Assembly (NCBI RefSeq): GCF_017874625.1
Contig: NZ_JAGIKZ010000011.1
Span: forward strand, 1 to 64,000
DNA length: 64,000 nt
Source: Cytobacillus eiseniae
Lineage (GTDB): Bacteria > Bacillota > Bacilli > Bacillales > Cytobacillaceae
Direction: 5' to 3'
Shown here: one piece after another, positions 56,952 to 64,000 of the stretch
Numbering within the stretch: the first letter of the stretch is position 1
Layout of the letters: every line of letters begins with the position of its first letter
Translations under genes and position numbers: made by a program
Notes under the pieces: model-generated
The model's input: the letters and a program-made list of their open reading frames with translations, nothing else
Databases searched by the model: none
Told to the model about the DNA's origin: nothing

Positions 56952-57872
56952 TTGACCCAGCTAATCTTTTTTATTCTGTTAGTTGGTTTATTTATTTACG
57001 GGATGACGCTTTTGCGGTCAGGTCTAATGAACTTATCTGCAGATTCATTAAAAATATGGCTTGTAAAATTAACGAATGCACCATGGAAAGGTGTTATTGT
57101 TGGTACATTAATTACTGCAGTTTTGCAAAGCAGCTCCGCAGTTATGATTATTACAATTGGTTTAGTTTCAGCCAGGATGCTTAGTTTTCCCCAATCAATT
57201 GGGATCATTCTAGGAACAAATATCGGAACGACTTTCACGACAGAAATCATCACTTTTGATATAGAGGCCTATCTTATTCCGATTGCCATTATTGGATCCA
57301 TCCTTGCTTTAATGAAAAAGAGAAATCTCCGCAGTACTGGATTTACCTTACTTGGTATTTCATGTGTTTTCGCAGCCATGAGGGGATTTGAGTACTTTGC
57401 AGATACGTTAAAAAGTATAGAATTTATTAATCAATTGCTGCTCACTTTAAACGAGAGCCATCTGTATGCTGTATTAGCAGGAATCGTAATAACAGCAATC
57501 ATTCAATCTAGTACAGCAACCACAGGTATCGTAATGGGCTTCCTAACAGCAGGTACGATGGATTTGGATACTGGAATCGCTATTATGCTTGGATCTAATA
57601 TTGGTACATGTGTGGATGCTTATTTAGCTTCAATCGGCTCTGGAAGGGAAGCAAAGCTTTCTGCTTATGCACATATTTGGTTAAATATTATAGGTGTGAT
57701 TATCTTCTATCCATTTATAGGCATGCTTGCAGCTTTTGGCATTCAATTAGCATCTGAAGCAGACGTTCAGCTTGCCCATATTAGTGTTATTTTTAATGTA
57801 CTTTCTTCCCTTCTTGTCCTTCCGTTTGCTTCATTGTTTGGCAAGTTCATTATCCGGCTACATGATCGTTAG
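56952..57872 (+). CDS. Na+/phosphate cotransporter family protein without PhoU domain
   Basis: The 306-residue membrane carrier has two inverted Na/Pi-cotransporter repeats, each with the signature motif QSSSA (near residue 55) and QSSTAT (near 189), followed by GTNIGTT and GSNIGT. Unlike the 544-residue paralogue at 14.5 kb it stops after the membrane domain. The start is TTG behind a very G-rich leader (GGGGGTGGGGG). It is monocistronic, divergent from rpsU. Confidence 0.9.
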   Translation: MTQLIFFILLVGLFIYGMTLLRSGLMNLSADSLKIWLVKLTNAPWKGVIVGTLITAVLQSSSAVMIITIGLVSARMLSFPQSIGIILGTNIGTTFTTEIITFDIEAYLIPIAIIGSILALMKKRNLRSTGFTLLGISCVFAAMRGFEYFADTLKSIEFINQLLLTLNESHLYAVLAGIVITAIIQSSTATTGIVMGFLTAGTMDLDTGIAIMLGSNIGTCVDAYLASIGSGREAKLSAYAHIWLNIIGVIIFYPFIGMLAAFGIQLASEADVQLAHISVIFNVLSSLLVLPFASLFGKFIIRLHDR

Positions 57873-57885
57873 ACCTCTGATTAAC

Positions 57886-58092
57886 GAACAAATGCGTAGG
57901 CACCTTGATTATCTCGCCGTACAAATGGCTAACTGCCCCTCTCGATAAAGGAAACACGGTATGCGCTAGCGATACCGTACTTGACGCAATCATTGCGGAG
58001 CAGTATTGAAGTTTGATAGCGATAGGCGCCGAAGCTGGACGTAGACTAAACTACTCATAAAGTTATACACAATGCGCGATTTTATAGTTTCC
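57886..58092. repeat. GC-rich interspersed repeat, about 207 bp (copy b)
   Basis: The block starts GAACAAATGCGTAGGCACCTT and contains CCCCTCTCGATAAAGGAAAC. It ends with GACGTAGACTAAACTACTCA followed by TAAAGTTATACACAA and GCGCGATT. It is strongly similar to copy a at 21497-21701 over its whole length. It lies immediately 3' of the small cotransporter gene. Confidence 0.75.
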
Positions 58093-58099
58093 TAAAAAT

Positions 58100-58131
58100 A
58101 AAAAAAATAAATGCCGGAAAATCCGGCATTT
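58100..58131 (-). terminator. Terminator of deoC
   Basis: AAATGCCGG-aaaat-CCGGCATTT is followed by TTATTTTTTT on the minus strand. Confidence 0.9.
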
Positions 58132-58139
58132 ACTTTCTT

Positions 58140-58811
58140 TTAATAATCAGAATCACTTGTTAAGCCATTTACAATCGCAGCACCCGAGCTTGCTCCGATT
58201 CTTGTTGCACCCGCTTTAATCATATTATCCGCATCTTCTGCACTTCTAACTCCGCCAGATGCTTTCACGCCGATATCAGGACCAACTGTTTTTCTCATAA
58301 GAGCGATATCTGCTGCTGTTGCTCCTCCAGTAGAGAAACCAGTAGAAGTTTTCACATAATCTGCACCAGCTTGAACTGATAGCTCACATGCTTTTACTTT
58401 TTCTTCTTCTGTTAGCAGGCAAGTTTCAATGATTACTTTTGTAAGTGCTTTTCCTTTTGCTGCGTCAACAACTGCACGAATGTCACTTTCAACTACATCA
58501 TACTGTCCACTTTTTAGTGCACCAATATTAATTACCATATCAACTTCTGTTGCCCCATGTTCAATCGCATTTTTTGTTTCAAATGCTTTTGTTTCTGATG
58601 TACTAGCTCCTAATGGAAAGCCAATTACTGTGCAGACTTTAACTTCAGTTCCGTAAAGCATTTCAGCTGATAATTTTACCCAAGTTGGATTCACACAAAC
58701 AGATGCAAAATTGTATTCTTTCGCTTCTACACAAATTTTCTCGATTTGCTCTTTCGTTGCATCTGCCTTTAGTAATGTATGGTCGATCATTTTTGCTACA
58801 TTATTAGTCAT
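58140..58811 (-). CDS. deoC: Deoxyribose-phosphate aldolase
   Basis: The 223-residue class I aldolase splits 2-deoxyribose-5-phosphate into glyceraldehyde-3-phosphate and acetaldehyde in nucleoside catabolism. The Schiff-base lysine is K154 (DYVKTSTGF), with D91 (EVDMVINIG) and K183 (GVKASGG) completing the active site. It is a single gene between mtaB and the small cotransporter; in B. subtilis deoC lies elsewhere with nupC and pdp. Confidence 0.97.
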   Translation of the reverse strand: MTNNVAKMIDHTLLKADATKEQIEKICVEAKEYNFASVCVNPTWVKLSAEMLYGTEVKVCTVIGFPLGASTSETKAFETKNAIEHGATEVDMVINIGALKSGQYDVVESDIRAVVDAAKGKALTKVIIETCLLTEEEKVKACELSVQAGADYVKTSTGFSTGGATAADIALMRKTVGPDIGVKASGGVRSAEDADNMIKAGATRIGASSGAAIVNGLTSDSDY

Positions 58812-58991
58812 TTCTTTTATAAACTCCCTTCAATTCAAACGAGTTGTACGTACCTCTGATATCATACCATGTCCTATTAAAAATATCGAGCACTATGATC
58901 GTCTTATCATCATTATTCTTATTCTATCCCGTTTTGATTTTGGCAATTCTTCAAAAAAGGAATTACCCAATAGGCAATTCCTTTCACAAAT

Positions 58992-60341
58992 CTATACAGC
59001 CGCTTCTTCCTGCTCAAGCTCTTCAAGAACTCGTATAAATTCACCCTCATTGTATGGATAGCCTGCTTTTGCAAGCTTTACCTTTACAATTTGGCCAACC
59101 ATTGCTTCTGTTGCTGGGAATATGAGCTTTAAATAGTTATCCGTGTAACCGATATATAATCCGCTATTTGGAACATCCTTGAATTCTTCCTCTGGAATCA
59201 CTTCAAGTACTTCCCCTTCAAATTGAGAAGCATACTCTTTTGCTAGTTGATCAGATAAGGTTATTAATCGATGAACACGTTCATTCTTTACTTCCTCATC
59301 GACTTGATCTTCCATTCTTGCTGCCGGTGTACCCGTACGTTTTGAATAAGGGAAAACATGCAGCTCTGAAAATTTATGTTTTTTAATAAAGTTGTATGTT
59401 TCCATAAATTCTTCTTCTGTTTCTCCAGGGAATCCAACAATTACATCTGAGGTAACGGCTAATCCTGGAAGTACTTCTTTTAAGCGCTCCAAACGCTCTG
59501 CGAAAAATTCCATCGTGTATTTACGGCGCATTCTTTTTAGAACTGTATTAGAACCAGATTGAATAGGTATATGAAGATGTCTAACTATCATCTTTGATTC
59601 CTTGATGACTGCAATGACTTCATCGGTAATTTGACTTGCCTCAATCGAAGAGATACGAATTCTTTTTAGTCCCTTCACTTGAGCCTCCATATCTTTTAGA
59701 AGCATAGCAAGATTGTAATCCTTCATGTCTTCCCCATATCCGCCTGTATGAATCCCTGTTAAAACGATTTCTTTATACCCAGCATCAACTAATTGCTGTG
59801 CCTGGCGAATTACTTCTTTCGGATCTCTAGATCTCATTAAGCCACGTGCCCATGGAATAATACAGAACGTACAGAAATTATTACAGCCTTCTTGAATTTT
59901 CAATGAGGCACGTGTACGATCTGTGAAAGCAGGAACGTCTAATTCTTCATACACACGGTTTTTCATAATATTGCCAACACCGTTAATTGGTTGACGCTCT
60001 TCATTGTATTGCTTAATATAATCGAGCATCTTCACTCGATCCTGCGTACCGACAACGATATCTACACCAGGAATAGCCATAATTTCTGCTGGAGAAGTTT
60101 GTGCATAACAGCCTGTTACACAAATAACCGCATTCGGATTTTTCCTAATCGCTCTGCGAATGACTTGGCGGCTTTTTTTGTCACCTGTATTTGTGACCGT
60201 ACAAGTATTAATAATATAAACATCTGACATCGATTCGAAATCGACACGGTCATAGCCTTCTTCTTTAAAAAGCTGCCAGATGGCTTCTGTTTCGTAATGG
60301 TTTACTTTACAACCAAGTGTATGAAATGCAACTGTTGGCAT
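58992..60341 (-). CDS. mtaB: tRNA threonylcarbamoyladenosine methylthiotransferase MtaB
   Basis: The 449-residue radical SAM enzyme converts t6A37 to ms2t6A37 in tRNA. The N-terminal methylthiotransferase domain (TLGCKVNHYETE) has cluster cysteines C10, one in NTCTVTN and one in VTGCYAQ. The radical SAM motif C-x3-C-x2-C is EGCNNFCTFCIIPWARG near residue 152, and a TRAM domain closes the C-terminus (about 375-440). It follows rsmE by 6 nt, as in B. subtilis yqeU-yqeV. Confidence 0.96.
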   Translation of the reverse strand: MPTVAFHTLGCKVNHYETEAIWQLFKEEGYDRVDFESMSDVYIINTCTVTNTGDKKSRQVIRRAIRKNPNAVICVTGCYAQTSPAEIMAIPGVDIVVGTQDRVKMLDYIKQYNEERQPINGVGNIMKNRVYEELDVPAFTDRTRASLKIQEGCNNFCTFCIIPWARGLMRSRDPKEVIRQAQQLVDAGYKEIVLTGIHTGGYGEDMKDYNLAMLLKDMEAQVKGLKRIRISSIEASQITDEVIAVIKESKMIVRHLHIPIQSGSNTVLKRMRRKYTMEFFAERLERLKEVLPGLAVTSDVIVGFPGETEEEFMETYNFIKKHKFSELHVFPYSKRTGTPAARMEDQVDEEVKNERVHRLITLSDQLAKEYASQFEGEVLEVIPEEEFKDVPNSGLYIGYTDNYLKLIFPATEAMVGQIVKVKLAKAGYPYNEGEFIRVLEELEQEEAAV

Positions 60342-60347
60342 ATATAT

Positions 60348-61097
60348 TCACTCCAATAATTCAAAATGATAAGAAGCTGCTGATAACACATATAGTGGAG
60401 CTGTTTCAGTCCTTAAAATCCTTGGACCTAATCCACATGCTTTAAACCCATTTTCTTTTAAACTAGAAACTTCTTGCTCTGTTAGACCGCCTTCAGGTCC
60501 GAAAACAAATAGTAAGGATTGGCCATTTTTCATTTCAGCTAAGGTTTGCGTTAGGACTGATGCTTCTCCTTGCTTTGCTTCATCCTCATACGCAATTAAT
60601 TTATAATCAAAGCTTTCACTTTTTTGAATTAACGACTTTATATTAAGAGGAGAAGAGACTTTAGGAATAATTGTTCGATGACTTTGCTCAGCTGCTTCTT
60701 TTGCAATTTTTTGCCATCGTTCTATTTTTTTTGCTGCCTTTTTCTCATCCCATTTTACTACTGAGCGCGCTGAAATAAAAGGGATAAACTGAAAAGCGCC
60801 TAGCTCAGTCCCTTTTTGGATAATCAACTCTAGCTTATCCCCTTTAGGCAGTCCACTCACAATTGTAATACCTACTGGTAATTCAGATGACGCCTCCATC
60901 CATTGTACAACTTCTGCAATTACTTGTTCATCGGTAATTTCTGCAATTCGGCAAATCGCACTTTGATTAGACGAATCAACACAAATGATTTGATCTCCTT
61001 CTTTCATTCGCATCACACGAATAATATGGTGAACATCCTCATTCGTAATCGTAAACCGATTATCAATGGAAGGCTGATTAACGAAATAGCGCTGCAC
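60348..61097 (-). CDS. rsmE: 16S rRNA (uracil-1498 N3) methyltransferase RsmE
   Basis: The 249-residue SPOUT-class methyltransferase has an N-terminal PUA-like domain (about 1-70; VHHIIRVMRMKEGDQIICVD). The C-terminal knot has LLFVFGPEGGLTEQEV and LGPRILRTETAPLYVLSA, which bind SAM. GTG at 61097 behind AAGGTG is chosen, giving the usual start MQRYFVNQ. It is separated from prmA by MITE copy 4 although these genes are adjacent in an operon in B. subtilis. Confidence 0.94.
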   Translation of the reverse strand: MQRYFVNQPSIDNRFTITNEDVHHIIRVMRMKEGDQIICVDSSNQSAICRIAEITDEQVIAEVVQWMEASSELPVGITIVSGLPKGDKLELIIQKGTELGAFQFIPFISARSVVKWDEKKAAKKIERWQKIAKEAAEQSHRTIIPKVSSPLNIKSLIQKSESFDYKLIAYEDEAKQGEASVLTQTLAEMKNGQSLLFVFGPEGGLTEQEVSSLKENGFKACGLGPRILRTETAPLYVLSAASYHFELLE

Positions 61098-61175
61098 GTA
61101 ATGGCACCTTCTTTCTAACACAATGTCAATAATGCTCGTTCGATTTATTAGTCAAACGGAAAGATGTTTTTAAAA

Positions 61176-61489
61176 GGCTCTTTTTGCATACATTGTTGCT
61201 TATTAAGAAAAGGTTGGTAAATGGTTGATTTCCACGCACGTGTGCTCCCTTTCCGCGGGGTATTCCGCTTGAGCCTCCTCGGAGCATCCGCTCCTGCGTA
61301 AGTCTCAGCTGTCCTACGCATCTAAGCAGGACATTGAATAATCTTCCTGAATTGACACCGCACGAAGGAAATGCAACAGCATTTTCGAGGATCTCGCACC
61401 TTCCGCTCCAATCAACCAACAAAGTTGGCCAACTATATTAATTAATTTATACACTTGATTCAAAAGCAACAATTTTTTAGAAAACAGCC
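61176..61489 (+). mobile_element. MITE-like element, copy 4 (314 bp)
   Basis: This is a full-length family member. The left end is GGCTCTTTTTGCATACATTG; the right end, reversed, is GGCTGTTTTCTAAAAAATTG. The flanks TTTTAAAA (61168-61175) and TTTAAAAA (61490-61497) differ at one position, so this duplication is slightly decayed. The interior shares the GCACGTGTGCTCCC and TTTCCGCGGGGTA blocks. It lies between prmA and rsmE, splitting the expected operon. Confidence 0.8.
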
Positions 61490-61512
61490 TTTAAAAAATC
61501 ATATATAATGGC

Positions 61513-61543
61513 GATAAAAAGGAGGACATCATCTCAGTCCTCC
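61513..61543 (-). terminator. Terminator of prmA
   Basis: GGAGGAC pairs with GTCCTCC over 9 nt and is followed by TTTTTATC on the minus strand. MITE copy 4 starts 24 nt beyond it. Confidence 0.8.
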
Positions 61544-61555
61544 ATTTCTTAATCG

Positions 61556-62494
61556 CTACTTTTTCTTTCCAATAATCGCAATCCAGTCTTCCATATGGAG
61601 AATTTCTTCAATTTCGAAACCTGCTTGAATTATTGCTTCTTTTACTTCTTCTTTTTTCGGTTCAATAATTCCAGAAGCGATGAAATAGCCACCTTGTTTA
61701 ACAACTGACGCTACATCATCTGTAAAACGGAGAATGACTTCTGCCAAAATATTAGCAACAACTATATCCGCACCCGTTTCGACTCCATCAAGTAAGTTAT
61801 TTTGTGAAACATTAACAATTTGATTCACATTGTTTAGCTCGATATTTTGTTTAGCCGATTGAACTGCAACTTCATCAAGATCAAGAGCCATAACTTTTTC
61901 TGCACCTAGCATAGCTGCAGCAATACTTAAAACACCTGAACCTGTACCAACATCAACCACATTGTCACCTTGTTGGACGGTACGTTCTAATGCTTGGATA
62001 CACATTACAGTCGTCGGATGTGTCCCTGTTCCAAATGCCATTCCAGGATCAAGTTCAATAATAAGCTCATCACTTGATACAGGTGTATATTCTTCCCATG
62101 TCGGAACAATTGTAAACCGTTCAGATATTTTCACTGGATGATAATACTTCTTCCAGGCGGTTGCCCATTCTTCCTCATTGACTTCGTTAATACTGACTGC
62201 ATTTTTACCAATATCAATATTATATTGAACGAGATTATTAATCGATTCTTTCATTTCATCGACCGTTTCAGCAAGAAAGCTATTTTCAGGCAAATAAGCT
62301 TTGATTATAACTCCTTCATCTGGAAAGTCATTAGGATTGAGCTCGTAAATTTCACCGAATTGATCTTTTCTTTCCTTTACTAGCTCAAAGGGATCCTCAA
62401 TGACTACCCCACTGGCTCCGGCCTCATGTAAAATATTTGAAATCGGTTCAACCGCCTCATTTGTTGTATGAATACTGATTTCTGACCATTTCAC
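61556..62494 (-). CDS. prmA: Ribosomal protein L11 methyltransferase PrmA
   Basis: The 312-residue SAM-dependent enzyme trimethylates ribosomal protein L11. The N-terminal L11-recognition domain (about 1-95) starts [20 protein letters not shown]. The Rossmann domain has [26 protein letters not shown] and [14 protein letters not shown] at 62494 with GGAG upstream gives the B. subtilis length; an ATG five codons earlier is possible. It follows dnaJ closely, as part of the heat-shock operon tail. Confidence 0.95.
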   Translation of the reverse strand: MKWSEISIHTTNEAVEPISNILHEAGASGVVIEDPFELVKERKDQFGEIYELNPNDFPDEGVIIKAYLPENSFLAETVDEMKESINNLVQYNIDIGKNAVSINEVNEEEWATAWKKYYHPVKISERFTIVPTWEEYTPVSSDELIIELDPGMAFGTGTHPTTVMCIQALERTVQQGDNVVDVGTGSGVLSIAAAMLGAEKVMALDLDEVAVQSAKQNIELNNVNQIVNVSQNNLLDGVETGADIVVANILAEVILRFTDDVASVVKQGGYFIASGIIEPKKEEVKEAIIQAGFEIEEILHMEDWIAIIGKKK

Positions 62495-62514
62495 ACGTAC
62501 CAACTCCATTCGTT

Positions 62515-63639
62515 TTAATCACCCTTAAATGCACGTTTCACTTTTGCAAAAAAGCTTTCTTCCTGTTCACCTTGAGGGACTTGCCCACTCACTTCAGCAA
62601 AATCATGAAGCAACTGTCTTTGTTTTTCTGATAGCTTTGTTGGGGTAATAATACGAACGATAATATGCTGATCGCCCTTTCCATACCCTCTAACATTCGG
62701 AATTCCCTTTTCTTTAAGACGGAATTTTGTCCCTGTTTGTGTACCTGCTGGGACTTTTAATTTCACTTTGCCGTAAAGGGTTGGTACCTCGACTTCATCA
62801 CCTAATGCTGCTTGCACGAAAGTGATCGGCATTTCACAATATACATCATCCCCATCACGCTCAAAAAACTCATGTGAACGAACATGGAAAACAACATATA
62901 AATCACCAGATGGTCCGCCATTAATTCCTGGTTCACCTTGAGCAGATACTCGAAGCTGCTGTCCATCATCGATTCCAGCTGGGATCTTCACTTGTATTTT
63001 TTTACGTTTTTTCACTTTGCCAGCACCGCTACATGTAGAACACTTATGCTTAATTTGTTTCCCAGTTCCATTACAGTTATGACAAACACGGCGATTAACA
63101 ATTTTACCAAATGGGGTGTTTTGCTCAACATTTAGCTGACCTGAGCCATGACATTGATTACAAGTTTCAGGCTTCGTACCAGATTTAGCCCCTGATCCAT
63201 TACATGTTTCACATGTTTCTTCACGAGGAATTTCAATTTCCGTTTCTTTCCCGAAAACAGCATCCTCAAAGGATAGGGTCATTGTATATTGCAGGTCAGC
63301 CCCTTGCCTTGGTGCATTTGGATCACGACGTCTAGAGCCGCCTCCGCCACCGAAGAACGAACTGAATATGTCCTCAAAACCGCCAAAGCCTTCAAAGCCA
63401 CCGCCACCAAAGCCTTGATTTGGATCTGTGTGACCAAACTGGTCATAATGTGCCTTTTTCTGATCATCACTTAACACTTCATATGCTTCTTTTACTTCTT
63501 TAAATTTCACATCAGCATCTGGCTCTTTATTAATATCTGGATGATACATTTTAGATAACTTTCGATAAGCCTTTTTTATTTCATCCTTGGTCGCGCCTTT
63601 GCTGACACCAAGGACTTCATAATAATCCCTTTTATCCAT
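62515..63639 (-). CDS. dnaJ: Chaperone protein DnaJ
   Basis: The 374-residue Hsp40 co-chaperone of DnaK has a J domain (about 4-68) with the essential HPD (MYHPDINKE). A Gly/Phe-rich linker ([17 protein letters not shown]) and four C-x2-C-x-G-x-G zinc repeats follow ([32 protein letters not shown], about 145-218). The C-terminal substrate-binding domain completes it. dnaK is expected just beyond the window's right edge, past a tandem repeat. Confidence 0.98.
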   Translation of the reverse strand: MDKRDYYEVLGVSKGATKDEIKKAYRKLSKMYHPDINKEPDADVKFKEVKEAYEVLSDDQKKAHYDQFGHTDPNQGFGGGGFEGFGGFEDIFSSFFGGGGGSRRRDPNAPRQGADLQYTMTLSFEDAVFGKETEIEIPREETCETCNGSGAKSGTKPETCNQCHGSGQLNVEQNTPFGKIVNRRVCHNCNGTGKQIKHKCSTCSGAGKVKKRKKIQVKIPAGIDDGQQLRVSAQGEPGINGGPSGDLYVVFHVRSHEFFERDGDDVYCEMPITFVQAALGDEVEVPTLYGKVKLKVPAGTQTGTKFRLKEKGIPNVRGYGKGDQHIIVRIITPTKLSEKQRQLLHDFAEVSGQVPQGEQEESFFAKVKRAFKGD

Positions 63640-63770
63640 GAGATTTACACTCCCCGATTCATTTCACATAAAGATTATTCTATCATTGTCTATCTTAATT
63701 GTGCAACAAAAGTTGTATGTTGTCATACTTCTTTGCCATTATTAAAAAATAAATAGTTAAGTTGAGATTT

Positions 63771-64000
63771 TTCTGGAGGAATTCCTGCTTTATTGCGATT
63801 TGCCTACTTTTATTTGCGAATTCCATTCTTTATTTGCGATTTTCCAACTTTTTTTGCGAATTTCATTCTTTATTTGCGATTTGCCAACTTTTTTTGCGAA
63901 TTTCATTCTTTATTTGCAATTTGCCAACCTTTTTTTGCGAATTTCATTCTTTATTTGCGATTTGCCAACTTTTTTTGCGAATTTCATTCTTTATTTGCGA
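63771..64000. repeat. 40-bp tandem repeat upstream of dnaJ, cut by window edge
   Basis: The unit alternates TTTGCGAATTTCATTC, TTTATTTGCGATTTGCC and AACTTTTTT. The TATTTGCGAT landmark recurs at about 63831, 63871, 63911 and 63952, and again at the window end, with a 40-41 bp period; earlier copies are more diverged. It lies in the spacer where dnaK-dnaJ are normally adjacent. The stretch 63640-63770 shows no gene. The array continues beyond the window. Confidence 0.85.

Overview
The window is a chromosomal segment of a low-GC Gram-positive bacterium of the family Bacillaceae. The gene order closely follows the Bacillus subtilis yqg-yqf-yqe region, read backwards (rpmG and pst at the left, dnaJ at the right). 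The species cannot be fixed from the sequence. Gene names rest on protein motifs plus remembered synteny, with no database search. Start codons were moved where a ribosome binding site clearly favoured an internal start.

Layout. 0-2.4 kb: rpmG, then an uncharacterised protein paired with a GT4 glycosyltransferase. 2.6-16 kb: a phosphate-centred block (yqzD/yqzC-like pair, phoU, pstB-pstA-pstC-pstS behind a textbook PhoP box, pbpA, an MFS transporter, sodA, an Fnr-type regulator, a DUF456 protein and a Na+/phosphate cotransporter with a PhoU tail). 16-22 kb: a DUF1189 protein, a chemoreceptor, the LysM-like yqfZ, ispG, yqfX, yqfW. 22.7-24.9 kb: zinc uptake and its regulator (znuC-znuB-zur). 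25-32 kb: yqfT, nfo, cshB, yqfQ, ispH, yqfO, trmK. 32-38 kb: cccA, an acyl-CoA dehydrogenase and an unknown membrane protein, then the macromolecular synthesis genes sigA and dnaG and a decayed yqxD. 39-47 kb: the PEP/pyruvate metabolism regulators ppsR and ccpN, glyQ-glyS behind a T-box leader, recO, yqzL, era, cdd. 47-56 kb: dgkA, ybeY, pgpH, phoH, yqfD, yqfC, yqfB, floA, nfeD. 56-64 kb: yqeY, rpsU, a second small Na+/phosphate carrier, deoC, mtaB, rsmE, prmA, dnaJ.

Almost all coding sequence is ordinary core genome: phosphate and zinc homeostasis, isoprenoid synthesis (IspG, IspH), ribosome and tRNA maturation (Era, YbeY, RsmE, PrmA, TrmK, MtaB), replication and transcription initiation, and membrane organisation (FloA/NfeD). 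No phage, integrase, transposase, CRISPR array, toxin-antitoxin or defence operon was seen.

The unusual material is intergenic. (1) Four copies of a roughly 310-bp element with about 30-bp terminal inverted repeats and 8-bp target duplications form a MITE-like family. All four have the same orientation, all lie just 3' of leftward genes, and two are inserted directly in terminator T-tracts. (2) Hairpin arrays use a different unit at different loci, including a strict 52-bp-period array at 38.66-39.11 kb. (3) A second family of GC-rich interspersed repeats is present. (4) yqxD is a pseudogene with identifiable lesions. (5) A hairpin between yqfB and yqfC appears to be both a terminator and the ribosome binding site of yqfC.
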